DNA of 64,000 nt. Source: Podospora pseudocomata (lineage: Eukaryota; Ascomycota; Sordariomycetes; Sordariales; Podosporaceae). The stretch is taken from assembly GCF_035222375.1 (NCBI RefSeq), contig NC_085888.1, positions 2,232,001-2,296,000 of the forward strand, written 5' to 3'. The number at the start of each line of letters is the position of its first letter. The first letter of the stretch is position 1. Below, in pieces: positions 9,999-20,660 of this stretch. A program made the position numbers and the translations under genes. The notes under the pieces are model-generated. The model saw nothing but the letters and a program-made list of their open reading frames with translations. It made no database searches and was not told the origin of the DNA.

Positions 9999-11666
9999 AT
10001 GCGTATCCCCTGTGGAGTGGCCGCCTTTCTGGCGGCAAGCCACTCCGTTGTGGTGGTGGTGGTGGTGGCTGCAGCAGAAGCACCACAACAACGACAACAT
10101 ATGGCCTGGCCTTCAGCGGAGCCAGCATCTGCAAACCAGAAGCTCCCATCTTATCAGAACCCAAAGTACCACCCTGACCGCAAGAGGGCGAATGCTGTCA
10201 AGCAGGCTTTCAGGATTTCGTGGGATGGTTACTACAAGCATGCGTTTCCTCATGATTCGCTGAGGCCCGTGTCAAATTCATTCGAGGATGACAGGAACGG
10301 ATGGGGAGCCAGTGCTGTCGACGCCTTCAGCACGGCGTTGATCATGGGGGAACACAAGATCATTGACCAGATCTTGCGCTACATCCCCGACATCAACTTC
10401 AACCACACCGACAGTGAGGTGTCGTTGTTTGAGACGACGATTCGATATCTAGGTGGGCTGTTATCTGCCTACGACCTCCTCACCGGCCCCCTGAAACCCC
10501 GTTTCGACTACAGCACCCACCAAACCTCTCTCATCCTCCACCAGGCTGTCCGCCTGGCCGACAACCTCAAAGTCGCCTTCGACACCCCGACCGGAATCCC
10601 CGACAACGACCTCTTCTTTTCCCCCCCTCGCAAAAAGGGCTCAACCTCCAACGGCCTCGCCACAGCCGGAACCCTGGTCCTCGAATGGACCCGCCTCTCG
10701 GACCTCACCGGCGACCCTCAATACGCCCGCCTGGCACAAAAGGCAGAAAAGTACCTCCTCCACCCCAAAAATCCAGCCATGGGGGAACCCTTCCCTGGCC
10801 TCCTCGGCTCCTCCCTCAACCTCGACACCGGCCTCTTTGAAGACGGCGCCGGCGGCTGGGGCGGCGGTACAGATAGCTTCTACGAATACCTCATCAAGAT
10901 GTACCTCTACGACCCCTCCCGCTTTTCCGTCTATCGCGACCGCTGGGTGTTGGCGGCCGACAGCTCCATCCGGTATCTGATATCCCACCCCACCACCCGG
11001 CCCGACCTAACCTTCCTCGCCATGTGGCGCAACCGCACCCTGCACTACTTCTCCGAGCACCTCGCCTGCTTCAGCGGGGGAAACTTCATCCTCGGCGGCC
11101 TGACCCTCGACTCCCCAGCCTACCTCGGCCTCGGCCTCGACCTCGTCGCCGGGTGCAGAGCAACCTACACCGGCACCCTCACGGGAATAGGACCGGAAAT
11201 CTTCCAATGGCAGGACAACACCGCCCCCCTGAACGCAAGCAACAACTCCCCTCCCCCGACCCATCAGAAACTCATGTACAGCCGGGCTGGGTTCTGGGTT
11301 ACGAACGGGGGGTATCAGCTGCGTCCTGAGGTGATTGAGAGCTATTACTACGCCTACCGGGCAACTGGCCATCAGAAATATCAGGAGTGGGTTTGGGAGG
11401 CGTTTTTGGCTGTGAATGCCACGTGCAGGGTTGGGAGCGGGTATAGTAGTTTGATGGATGTCAACTTGCCGGAGGGGGGTGGGTGGACGGATTTTCAGGA
11501 GAGTTTTTGGTTTGCGGAGGTGATGAAATATGCTTATTTGGTCTTTGCGGAGGAGGCGCCGTGGCAGGTGAAGGCCGGGCTTGAGAATCGGTTTGTGTTT
11601 AATACCGAGGCGCATCCGATCAGGGTCGCGGGCGGGAGGGAGAAGTATGGGGGGTGGAGGGGGTAA
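9999..11666 (+). CDS. Secreted class I alpha-1,2-mannosidase, GH47
   Basis: A single-exon frame of 555 residues. It starts with a signal peptide (MRIPCGVAAFLAASHS, then a poly-Val run encoded by a GTG repeat, then AAAEA). GH47 landmarks follow in order: RNGWGASAVDAFSTALIMGE (about 95-115), SLFETTIRYLGGLLSAYDL (about 145), LVLEWTRLSDLTGDPQYA, GGWGGGTDSFYEYLIKMYLY (about 285-305), LACFSGGNFILGG, LRPEVIESYYYAYRATG (about 445) and DFQESFWFAEVMKYAYLVF. The C-terminal FNTEAHPIRV supplies the conserved Thr that binds calcium in the family. The acidic residues of ETTIRY, GGTDSF and RPEVIES are the expected catalytic group. The enzyme trims alpha-1,2-linked mannose from N-glycans in the secretory pathway or outside the cell. 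With no membrane anchor after the signal peptide, secretion is likely. Start choice: first ATG, directly before the signal peptide. Confidence 0.93.
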   Translation: MRIPCGVAAFLAASHSVVVVVVVAAAEAPQQRQHMAWPSAEPASANQKLPSYQNPKYHPDRKRANAVKQAFRISWDGYYKHAFPHDSLRPVSNSFEDDRNGWGASAVDAFSTALIMGEHKIIDQILRYIPDINFNHTDSEVSLFETTIRYLGGLLSAYDLLTGPLKPRFDYSTHQTSLILHQAVRLADNLKVAFDTPTGIPDNDLFFSPPRKKGSTSNGLATAGTLVLEWTRLSDLTGDPQYARLAQKAEKYLLHPKNPAMGEPFPGLLGSSLNLDTGLFEDGAGGWGGGTDSFYEYLIKMYLYDPSRFSVYRDRWVLAADSSIRYLISHPTTRPDLTFLAMWRNRTLHYFSEHLACFSGGNFILGGLTLDSPAYLGLGLDLVAGCRATYTGTLTGIGPEIFQWQDNTAPLNASNNSPPPTHQKLMYSRAGFWVTNGGYQLRPEVIESYYYAYRATGHQKYQEWVWEAFLAVNATCRVGSGYSSLMDVNLPEGGGWTDFQESFWFAEVMKYAYLVFAEEAPWQVKAGLENRFVFNTEAHPIRVAGGREKYGGWRG

Positions 11667-12342
11667 GGGGAGGGAGAAGAGGGGGGAGTGATAGGTAGGG
11701 TTGGGCTGAGGACGGGTCTCGGGGGAGGTATAGATTGGATTGAACGAGGCTGTTATGGTAACAAGGGATATATAGATAGGAAAGAAGGGGTGATGCTGGA
11801 TCGTGGGGGGGTGGTGAGTGTGAGTGAGTGCGGCCGAGATGGTGGAGTATTAAGTTTACAAGAGGAGGCACCGGTCCCGTTCTAGGTAGACAATTCCGGC
11901 GCCGTTCTAAATAATAAAGGAAACGCGTTTCAGGGTTTGCTCTACTTGATAACAAACCCCCCCCCTCACCCATTTAAAAACTTTTCTCTCCCATTCTGCT
12001 CTTCAGCAACATTTCCCCAACCCAGTTTTCCATCCATCTTGGCCGCATTTCTTTCATTAGGTTACACCGGCCATTGGCATACCTTACCTAGTCGGTACAA
12101 TGTCCCATACCGGGCATATACCCATCCCCCCCTACTACCACTATCTTTAAAAGGCGCAATGACCATCATTGAAGGCATAGTTTTACAACATGACATGGGG
12201 TTAACCTACTTGTGTGTATCAACTGTTTTGCAGTGAGGATGCCGCTGTCTTTCATCCATCTTGATAGTCATTCATATATTCCAACAACCCCTTCCTTCTC
12301 ATAATTATCAGAAGAGAAAACACCACCATCACCTCCAAAACA
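11667..12342. other. 3' flank of GH47, left half of a convergent spacer
   Basis: Purine-rich near the stop (11667-11700), then AT-richer sequence with poly-C at 11948-11956. No open frame with family character. GH47 and ERG27 converge here, so both 3' ends and terminators should lie between 11.7 and 12.57 kb. Confidence 0.5.
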
Positions 12343-12490
12343 CCGGTTACCAATGATTGCCGAGCAAGTCTTTTCGGTCAAGACGCGCTCTGATAGCACA
12401 CCTCATCAAAGGCACATCATACCTCGTCAAAGCACAATATTGGAGCGCGTCTTGACCGGAAAAACTTGCTCGGCAACCACCAAGAACCGG
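12343..12490. repeat. Long imperfect inverted repeat, 48-bp arms with a 52-base loop
   Basis: Left arm 12343-12390 and right arm 12443-12490 are inverted copies, identical at 40 of 48 positions. Seven of the eight differences are transitions, and the inner 34 positions differ at only two or three. The inner arm reads TTGCCGAGCAAG then CGGTCAAGACGCGCTC on the left and its complement on the right. The element lies between two convergent genes. It could fold as a hairpin in DNA or in a read-through RNA, or be a foldback/MITE-like remnant. I see no clear target-site duplication. Confidence 0.85.
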
Positions 12491-12568
12491 CTCATCATTA
12501 CCATTACAAAGTAAATATCCAAGAAAAATAACCTTCCCTCCCCCCCTGCACCCATCACTCATCAATTA

Positions 12569-13991
12569 TCAAACCTTCCTCTCCCACTCCCCCCTCAACT
12601 CCTCCAACCTCTTCCACACCCTTCCACCCAACTCCTTGAATTCCACCAACCTCTCCTCTTTGACCATCTCCATCCCCCCCTTCCGTCCACTCAACAACCC
12701 CTTCTCCTTCAACTCTTCAACATCTTCCACCCTCCCCTCCCACCCCCACCCATCCACCTCCGTCTTCCTGACATACACATTCCCCCACCGATCCGCCGCA
12801 CTCCCCCACTTGACCCTCTCGGCCCGCTCACTATCCAACGCCTCCTGCTCCTGCAGCGCCAGCCAAGCAGGCGCCATACTCCCGTTGTACCCCGTGATCG
12901 GATGCCACGGCGAACCCAGCCACCTCACCAGATAAAGCACAACCTGATACCAAAAAAACATGAACGCGTTGAGCGGAAAAAGCGTCGTCTGGACGATGCC
13001 CGGATGCGCTAGGTACATCTTGGGTGGCGTCTTGTCTTCCGCCACAGAAAAATATTGATCAACGTACGGTTTCGACGTCGGGAGGGACGACGTCAGCGCC
13101 AAAACGTCAGTCAGTCGTTTGGTCGACTCGTAGGCGGCGTCGGTTTTGAGGGCTTGAAAATCTTCCAGGGAAAACGTGTCCCAGTCTGCGTCGATGCTGC
13201 TCTCCCAGATGATTCTTCCGGGGGGCAGGGCGGATGGCTTGGGGCGGGAGAGCAAGGGGACCAGTTTCTGCGCAAAGAGGTAGTGGCCAAAGACGTTTGC
13301 GCAAAAGACTTCTCCCATTGTCTCCTTGCTCCCCGGGACGGGGGCGATGGTTTGGCCCGAGTTGCCCCCCTTGAAGGTCGGCCATGTTGTTGCTGAGACG
13401 ATGCCCTTGGTGAGGATGTTGTGGGCGACTTTTCCCCAGTTGAGACCGTACCAGCCGCCGATGCCGGCGTTGAAGATTATGGAGTCCAACCGGGGGATCT
13501 TGACGTCTTCCAGGGATTCAAAGTCGGGGGACGTGGAGGGGGAGGAGGAGAGGGTGCCATGGAGGAGCTGGTCGGCGGCGGCGGTGATGGTGGGGAGGTT
13601 GCAGAGGTCGAGTTGGACCGAGAGGATGTGAATGCGGCGGGTGGCTTGGTGGGAGTCGTAGTTTTGGCCGGTGCGGGAGCGGAGGGCGGGGGAGGATTCG
13701 GCGAACTGTTGGGCGTGGGCGCGGAGGGCGGTGACGGTTTCTTGGGACTTTTTGGCCGAGCGGGTGGTGGGAATGAGGATGAGGTGGGAGGTCAGGGAGC
13801 GGGTGGAGAGGTAGTCGTCGATGAGGCGTTGACAGATGCCGAAGCCGATGCCGCTGTTGGGGCAGATGTCAGGGGCCGCTGGGAGCTTAAACGTTCGAGA
13901 TGGGATGGATTGGGACTCACCTGTTGGCACCTGTCACCAGGACAAATAAGTTGTCCTTTTCAGGAGCTCGGTCCCAAGGTGGTGGTACCAT
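12569..13991 (-). CDS. erg27: 3-keto-steroid reductase Erg27
   Basis: Two exons, 13991-13921 and 13853-12569, join across a 67-nt phase-2 intron (GTGAGT...CCAACAG with CTGAC) to give 451 residues. The join restores the dinucleotide-binding motif of short-chain dehydrogenases, FVLVTGANSGIGFGICQRL, split between Asn and Ser. Further signs are the NAG motif (DSIIFNAGIGGWYG), the catalytic block IIWESSIDADW with AYESTKRLTDVLAL (YxxxK) and MYLAHPGIVQTTLFPLN, followed by a hydrophobic stretch near residue 335 that may be membrane-associated. Erg27 is the C-3 sterol ketoreductase of the C-4 demethylation complex at the ER (with Erg25, Erg26 and Erg28), in ergosterol synthesis. The C-terminus is long, acidic and basic in turn (about 90 residues). 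It faces the OB-fold gene head to head across 717 bases. Confidence 0.9.
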
Positions 13992-14708
13992 GGTGTCGAT
14001 TAAAGATGAACAGTGTTTGAAGCGTGGTCGAAGAAGTATCGGGGGGCCCGCTGAGCTATAAGAGCTGGTTGGGTTGCCTTTATAGATCCGGTACAAGGTG
14101 GAGAGAATCCGGTATTTGGAGTGGGTTGGTGGCTGAAAACCACTGGTTCGGAATGATTTATTAATATTATGCCGCCGTGACAGCAAAGCTATGGCTTCTT
14201 TTTGCCTTGGTGATACGTTGTCAGGTCAGCAGTGGTGGTGGTACAGTACACAACAAGTTCAGTTTGCTGGGCGAGTCGGTGGAGCTGTTGATATCCAAAC
14301 TGCCAAATTTCCCGGTGGATCGATCAGCAGCTGGAGCAAGGTAAGGCGGACATCATCAGTCTAACCCAAAGTGTTCACTTTAGTTCGGACTTTTCAGCTT
14401 AGAGCACGGATCACTCGATGGAGCGTTCCCTAATCAAGACAGTCAAAGAGCTTTGAGACCGCCCGAGACCATCTGAGCAGACAGTCAGGTTTTGTCTGAC
14501 CGGCCGCATCGACAACTCCTCGACAATTACTTGACAATTCCTCGATAATCGGCATCTGGTGTAGCTGGACTTTTGTTGTCCCCGCTTTCCCATCACACCC
14601 TGTTACCTCAGCGGCACCACCCGTGCCATCCCCACTTTAACTTTGTGCCCCCAATCTAACAAGACTGAAGACTGGCATCTGACATCTTGACAACAACATC
14701 CAATCGAC
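13992..14708. promoter_or_regulatory. Divergent promoter region of ERG27 and the OB-fold gene
   Basis: 717 bases between two divergent start codons, so both promoters must lie here or overlap. Direct repeats of a CGACAATT-like unit occur at about 14508-14550 (ACAACTCCTCGACAATTACTTGACAATTCCTCGATAAT seen as four short spaced copies). No open frame is supported. Sterol-response control is plausible for ERG27 but no site was established. Confidence 0.4.
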
Positions 14709-15839
14709 ATGATGCCGTCAAAAGTCCTGATCTTTACTGGCGCTCCCGAGAGTAGCACGCTTGATTGGGAATCCGGGCTGCTGTCAGCCTTTTCCGATCC
14801 GATTGCCCGGTTTGCAGGAATCACAACAGACAGCCAACAGCCTCGTCCAGCAATCGAGGATCACGCTGCCTGGAGATCGTTGACACTGGAGAGGACTGAT
14901 ATCCCACACGACCGCCAGAAGCAGGTCGCTCTTGACCCCTGCTACGATGAATCAGCAGACTTTCTTCCAGGGACGGGACCCGACTTCTTCACAACAGTTT
15001 ATACTGCCTCTTTCGCATCGACCAGAAACGGAGAATCTCAATCTCAGTTTCAGTCTCGGGCCGAGTCCCAGAACCATGCGTTGTCACAGCTCTACGAGCA
15101 CTCAATAGCAATCCATCAGGAAATGCCCTCTTCCCACCTTGTCAATCACCACAGCCAAAGCGACCAGTTAGACTCTTGTATCAGCAACGAGACTACCTCT
15201 TTCCTGTCTGATGGCCCCAGCCAACACGAGCCCGCGAGGGGGCCGTTGCCTTTTCGGGGAGATTCTCACCTCACCGACCTGAAAGATATCCCACCAGCCT
15301 CGTGTCTTACCAAGATCATGCCGCAGACCGCGAGCGTCAACTTGATTGTAGGCATCATCTCGGTTGCCCGGCCTCGAGTTGTCAACACCCGATGGGGCTC
15401 AAAGCATCTGGTGGAGATTTTGGTTGGTGACGAGACCAGAGCTGGTTTCACCGTTACCTACTGGCTACCATCGGATGATGTTGAGAAAAGCTGCCTTGCC
15501 GGACTGCGGCCCGGAGACATTGTCCTAATGCAGAACATTGGGCTGAATGTGTTTCTGAAAAAGGTCTATGGGTCCAGTCTCCGCAAGGATCTCTCCAAGG
15601 TCCACCTTCTCTACCGCGTGAAACTCGACTCCCAAGAGAGCGGCGGCCACTACGCAGCATCGGATCTGGCGTCCACGACCAATCGGCATCCCCAGCTGGA
15701 CAAGACTCGCCAGGTTCGAGATTGGGTTCTGAACTTTGTCGGTGGTGGTGCCCGGCACCAGGGCAAGTCCAAGAACAAGCTGGCCAACCCCAAGCGTCGT
15801 TGGGAACGACCACCGGACGACGATACCCAGCTGCCTTAG
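14709..15839 (+). CDS. Uncharacterised protein with an OB-fold-like C-terminal half
   Basis: An intact single-exon frame of 376 residues starting MMPSKVLIFTGAPESS. Residues 1-195 look disordered (Ser, Gln, His). From about 200 the sequence becomes ordered: LTKIMPQTASVNLIVGIISV, then WGSKHLVEILVGDETRAGF, TYWLPSDD, LRPGDIVLMQNIGLNVF and LRKDLSKVHLLYRV. Alternating strands with GDIVLMQNI fit an OB-fold nucleic-acid-binding domain of the kind seen in single-strand binding and telomere or meiotic proteins. The end (about 325-376) is basic (QVRDWVLNFVGGGARHQGKSKNK, PKRRWER), consistent with nuclear or nucleic-acid contact. The fold call is inference from pattern, not from a named family. It shares a promoter region with ERG27. 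Position and fold make a DNA repair or replication role possible but unproven. Confidence 0.75.
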   Translation: MMPSKVLIFTGAPESSTLDWESGLLSAFSDPIARFAGITTDSQQPRPAIEDHAAWRSLTLERTDIPHDRQKQVALDPCYDESADFLPGTGPDFFTTVYTASFASTRNGESQSQFQSRAESQNHALSQLYEHSIAIHQEMPSSHLVNHHSQSDQLDSCISNETTSFLSDGPSQHEPARGPLPFRGDSHLTDLKDIPPASCLTKIMPQTASVNLIVGIISVARPRVVNTRWGSKHLVEILVGDETRAGFTVTYWLPSDDVEKSCLAGLRPGDIVLMQNIGLNVFLKKVYGSSLRKDLSKVHLLYRVKLDSQESGGHYAASDLASTTNRHPQLDKTRQVRDWVLNFVGGGARHQGKSKNKLANPKRRWERPPDDDTQLP

Positions 15840-16217
15840 GCTTCTACCCTGGAATACAGTAAGGCATTTCCTGTCTGTGCGGTGTTGTCATCGAAAGCTC
15901 TTGACGATATCGACGGCTGCCGGAGGTGGTTCCATTTGCTGAGCGCGCATACCCCTGTCAACGCCGGTCTTGGCGGCACGGTCCAGCTGCTGAGACCCTC
16001 CCGTGGCTGTGAATGGACTCTTCGAACATGCTTTGCGTGGCCTCCGCGTCAGAGGGAAATTACGACTACGCGGCTTTGGTCCACAGGGATTGGCTGCCGT
16101 TGACATATAACGATAGAAGCATTCGTGACGAAGCTCAATCGCCTCAAACAAACACAGCCAAGTCTTGACCACCTTAATCCCGCCTACAAGGTCTACCTTG
16201 GCAGAAAGCTTTCAAAA
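15840..16217. other. Intergenic leader of the Zn2Cys6 gene
   Basis: 378 bases with no supported gene. An open frame enters the regulator from a GTG at 16125, but the first ATG in frame is 16218, so this is read as 5' leader. Confidence 0.5.
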
Positions 16218-17660
16218 ATGATGCGCAGACGCCACAAGAAATCACGCCGGGGATGTCTGGAGTGCAAGAAGCGGCATATCAAGGTGAGTTGTGCTCGGTC
16301 ACTATACAGTAACATGTTCAACCGCCGACAACGGTTTGCAGTGCGATGAAACCCGGCCACGGTGCATCAACTGCACGACTGTGGAGAGGGAGTGCCAGTA
16401 CTCGACCCCTGGATATCAATCACCTTCCGAGACCTCCGGGAGTCCCGCGCCGGTATCTCAACAGACGCCCTTCCCAGGCTCCGTCTCGACCCCTGCCTCG
16501 GTGGCGGCCTCGGACCACAGCATGCCCGCTCCGGCTCTCTCGCCGGAGGCACCGGCACCACCTATGCTGGACATGCGAACTTTTCCTCACACTGGGGACA
16601 TGAACGGCAAAGTCGACATCGTGCACATGCAGCTGTTTTATCACTACGTGACCAATCACTCGGTCATCTATCCGTTTGTCGATTACGATGGTGGACTGAA
16701 ACGCATCATTATCGAAGTTGCCCTCCGAGAGCCGTTTCTTTTGCACTCGATCCTCGCAATGGCAAGCCGGCATCTGAGCATGACCGGAACCGGCAACACG
16801 GCCTACTACCACGACCTTGCCATTGAGCTTCAGACGCAAGCCTTGTCTCTATTCAACAGCTTCAATGTCGAGCATTTTGCCCAGTCGATCGAGCGACGAG
16901 TGCCCGTCTTCCTGTTCTCTGCGATCCTAGGCTTCCATGCCTTGTGCGACATGCTGGCGTACCAAGACGACACCTATTCCTCCAACCTGGCCAGGCTTAC
17001 AGGATACTTTCGTCTCCATCGAGGCATTCTTTCCGTTATGGAAGGCCACTGGGAAGATCTCAAGAAGACAGAGCTTAGCATCCTCTTTGACCACATCGTC
17101 CCTCGTTGGTATGAGATCAGTGATGATGACGGGGGCTCGGATTGCGACGACATCAAACAACGAATTCGGGAATCCCCAGATCTGGATGACGGGCAGCGGG
17201 AGGCGTTTTTCAAGGTCCTCAAGTATCTCCAGTGGGTGTTTGATGCCACGCCCAACTATCGCAGCCGAGCTCATATGTTGTGCAGTTTTGCGTAAGTTGA
17301 CTTCGCACGAATCGTGAGACGACGACTGACTTTAGCAGTGTGATGATTCCTAGACCCTTTGTCGACGCTGTCGAGGTAGGCAAGCCTGAAGCGCTGGCCA
17401 TACTCGCCTACTTTTATGTCGCCCTGCATTTCTGTCGTGACATCTGGCTGATTGGAAACTCGGGCCAGTTTCTGTTGACATCGGTCGCCACTCACCTCAA
17501 CCAGCTCGGCCCAGAGTGGTCGGCCTGGTTGGAGAAGCCATGTCAAATGCTGCGGGAGTCTTTGGAGGAGGACAAACTCAACACCCGGTCCTCTGCCACC
17601 AGCATCGCCTCGGCTTCACCCCTGCCAACCTGGAGCCATTCAGGACTCGACGATCCATGA
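16218..17660 (+). CDS. Zn2Cys6 transcription factor, Upc2-like zinc cluster
   Basis: Three exons: 16218-16283, 16342-17291 and 17336-17660, giving 446 residues. Intron 1 is 58 nt and phase 0; intron 2 is 44 nt and phase 2. The first join completes the zinc cluster RRGCLECKKRHIK|CDETRPRCINCTTVEREC, with spacing Cx2Cx6Cx6Cx2Cx6C, preceded by the basic RRRHKKSRR. A Ser/Pro linker (about 60-115) follows. The C-terminal region (MQLFYHYVTNHSVIYPFVDY, FLLHSILAMASRHLSM) resembles fungal regulators of the sterol-uptake/Upc2 type. The target genes are unknown; nearby ERG27 is only 2.2 kb away, which is suggestive if the Upc2 likeness is real. The last acceptor is a tandem TAGCAG, so the protein may include or lack one residue. 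The start is the first of two adjacent ATGs. Confidence 0.83.
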
Positions 17661-17770
17661 GTGGCTACACAGTGCCCTATGTCACATGATTTCTCTGGGC
17701 AAACTGGACCATCTCAGCCTGAGACCAGTCGGTCACCCACCGCTCCACCACAACATCAACGACCAGCGTT

Positions 17771-17790
17771 GTGTGTGTGTGTGTGTGTGT
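17771..17790. repeat. (GT)10 microsatellite just upstream of the GNAT start
   Basis: A perfect dinucleotide run ends nine bases before the ATG at 17800, so it lies in the 5' leader of the acetyltransferase gene. Confidence 0.9.
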
Positions 17791-17799
17791 ACCGCCGCA

Positions 17800-18677
17800 A
17801 TGGGTCACGATATCGTCATCTCCCGGCCCTCCGAGGCTGATGCCGGGCGCATCGCAGAAATCCACATCTCCGCCATGGGTTCGAACCCACTCCTGCATGC
17901 ACAGTTTCCCACGCCAGAAGGTCTCCAGGCGCTTCGCCGCTTTCTCGAGACCGAGACGCTCGACGAGATTCGCGACGCAGTGTCTGGTGTTTTGGTCTCG
18001 CGGGATGGCCCAGATGGACCGGTGACTGGGTTCGTGAAATGGACCTCCCCATCCCATCCCCAGGATGTCAAGCTTGAAAGGGGCGATATTGTCCACCTGG
18101 AGGGATGCTGCCGTCGGTTTTTGGATGAATACGCTTCGCTCGCCGAGCAAGCCAAGGAGAGATCGGTGCGAGATGAGCCGCCTTGCTACCGTAAGTGTGC
18201 TCCCACCAGCTTATCCCGTGCTGGCGTTGCTTGGCGGCGCGGGTGTATCCTAGACAGATATGCAAAGTCTGGGGAAGTTTCAATGCCGTCATCAATATCT
18301 GGCTCCGAGAACGTCCGAGGGGAGCCTTGTTTACGTCCGTTTTCATGATAATCGTCACCCGGGCCGGGCCGCCTCCTCCGATGTTTTCAGGCAAAGCTAA
18401 TCGACTGTACGGGTTAGAATTGAGTTTCGTCTGTGCGGATCCTGAATATCAAGGTAGAGGGATAGGTACGCAGTTGACTCGGAAGGTGTTGGAGCTGGCC
18501 GAGGAGGACAACCTGGCGGTCTACCTGGAGAGCACCGATGTGGCTGTCTCAATTTATCAAAGACTTGGATTCCGTGCTATCGACAGTTTCGAAATGCAAA
18601 TTCCGGGCCGACAAGAGACAGAGAGGGTGGTTTACAAGGAGGTGTGCATGATATGGTACCCTTCTGGCCAAAGATAG
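17800..18677 (+). CDS. GNAT-family N-acetyltransferase
   Basis: Two exons, 17800-18190 and 18391-18677, join across a 200-nt phase-1 intron (GTAAGT...TTTTCAG) to give 225 residues. The join reads CYRKANRLYGLELSFVCADP. The second exon carries GNAT motif A, VCADPEYQGRGIGTQLTRKV, with the Q/RxxGxG/A acetyl-CoA pyrophosphate loop (QGRGIG), and motif B-like VAVSIYQRLGF. The start MGHDIVISRPSEADAGRIAEI is a typical first strand and helix of the fold. Fungal relatives of this type act on small molecules or amines; the substrate cannot be told. It lies 139 bases after the stop of the zinc-cluster gene on the same strand, which is close for fungi but gives no proof of co-regulation. Confidence 0.87.
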
Positions 18678-19107
18678 CAATTCCCGGCCGACTAACACAC
18701 ACAACGAATCGGTCCTTTCCCAATGTCGGTCATACATTACAGTCGATAGTAGCAAAGATATTATCCGGCCTCGGATTGGCCAATTTCAGAAAGCGTTGAA
18801 CAAAAAGAAGATTCCAACTGATACACTTACACTAGATCCGGATCAAGGCAACGGTTGCTGGCTGCTGGCTGCTAACTAACCCCCCACACACACACCCTGA
18901 TGACGGGCTTCATACTGGGGAAAACAACCCCACATTTCCACCCTCGACACGTGCTTTTTGGACTCCAACAACAAGTTCTCCAATATAGGGTCTGTTCCTT
19001 CAACAAAAGAGAAACAAGGTTCCACCCGACACATGTGTCGCACGACAGTAGAGGATCAGGACGGGTTATATGTTCTGCATCACTTGACCTCTTCTGAGCT
19101 TCAGCCT

Positions 19108-19139
19108 TGGGGTTGAACAAGACCTCCTGTTCAACCCCA
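19108..19139. repeat. Perfect 12-bp inverted repeat with an 8-base loop
   Basis: TGGGGTTGAACA at 19108-19119 is answered by TGTTCAACCCCA at 19128-19139. It could form a stable hairpin or be a dimeric protein-binding site. It is about 450 bases past the GNAT stop, too far for a simple 3'-end signal, and there is no U run after it. Confidence 0.85.
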
Positions 19140-20623
19140 GAATTAGAACCCCCGCGGCCCTGCCGTGTGCGTGCAACCGCACAAAGCAGCCGGGGGGGGA
19201 CCCTGTGGATGTCTCCTCTCCGCATTGCGGGGTGGGGGGGCGGGGCAGGATGGATGGATGGATGGATGGAGGGGTTCAGCGGAATGATGATAATGAGTGG
19301 GAAGGGAAGGGTGGCACATGGCATATCGAATGCTCGTCAATTTTCTTTCACACCACATCGGATTGTTGTTCATCCAATTGTTTTTTAGCGATTCCGGCAG
19401 GCAACATGGCGGTGTCAAAGTTTTTGGAGGGGGTTGTGACATGATGTTCTGTGGGGGAAGACTGATGATGATGATGATAGAGACGGGACTGACAGCAAAT
19501 GCTTGACGAACAGAACTACGCAGACAACAAATGGAACACCACAACGAAAAAGAGTCGGATGGTAACACCAGCCTCGTCAAATCAGCAATAATCGGCAGAG
19601 GGCCATGCCATCCAAGAAATCCCCAAGCGTTTGCCAAGTTGGTTTCAAGACCGCCTTTTCCGATTCAAAACTGGTGTGGTGTCGGTGTCGTGTGTGTCGT
19701 GCATTTGGCTGCGACAGCAGCACAAGTCGGCATTTTTATTTTGTTTTTGTTTTTCTGGAGGAGAGCGAGTGACTGACTCGAACCATTACGTTACAAGTAT
19801 TCCCAAACGGGCGGACAGCAGCAAGGGGCCCCGCAGCTACATGCGGAAGACATTCCAGGTTCCGGCGCCGGGCAGTCATCAGGCCCGGCTCTTTTTCGAT
19901 CTGGGCTTACCGTTGGCCGCCCCACAGCGGGCTGCAGCGAGTGTTTTTCCCCAGGGGTACGTACACACGCGACCGTTATCGCCGGCTTACAATTATGTTT
20001 CTCGCAATTGAATCTCGGAGAGGGGGCCTCTGATAAGGCTGTTTGTTTCGTTTCGCTATCGGTTGGACATGCATATCATCAAACAGCCAGAGAAGACAAG
20101 CACAAGCGACCACAGAAACGGGAACAGATGGGTGATGGACACACCTACACTATCACCCTACCTACCTACCTATCTACCACCTATTACAGGCGGCATCTAC
20201 CTATCTCACGGGAAGCCCAGTCTTCAAAGGAGGGGGTGGGTGCTCTTCCCGTCGTACACTGTAGTGTAGGTGTTAGTGAATGACGTTTCCATCACCAAGA
20301 ACCGCCGCAGCGGATCCTGGTCCACAGAGGTCCATCGCTAATTCCGCCTTGATCGTCTCCGAATGTCTGGGCACCAGTTCTGACAGTCCACTTTCTGCGT
20401 TTCGTTACCTCACACATTCTGGGACATCTCGAGCTTCCATCTTGCTGCTGTCTGAGCCATTCCTTATTACCCATTGGCCTGGCTCCAGAACAGACCGCCC
20501 GTTCGTTGTTCCTTACATTCTCCATCAGTGGGGAAGACTCCAACGTCACAAGCAGCCACCACCACCACCATCACCACCATCACCACCATCACCACCAGCC
20601 CCAAAAAAACAGACAGCAACAAT

Positions 20624-20624
20624 C

Positions 20625-20659
<35 letters not shown>

Positions 20660-20660
20660 C
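20624..20660. repeat. (CAA)12 microsatellite
   Basis: A near-perfect CAA run in the presumed leader of TamA, just after CAC/CAT repeats at 20557-20597. CAA runs are unstructured and are common in fungal 5' UTRs. Confidence 0.85.

Noticed and set aside
16125-16217. Longer N-terminus of the zinc-cluster protein from position 16125
   Set aside because: It opens from GTG; the first ATG is 16218, just before the basic region and zinc cluster.
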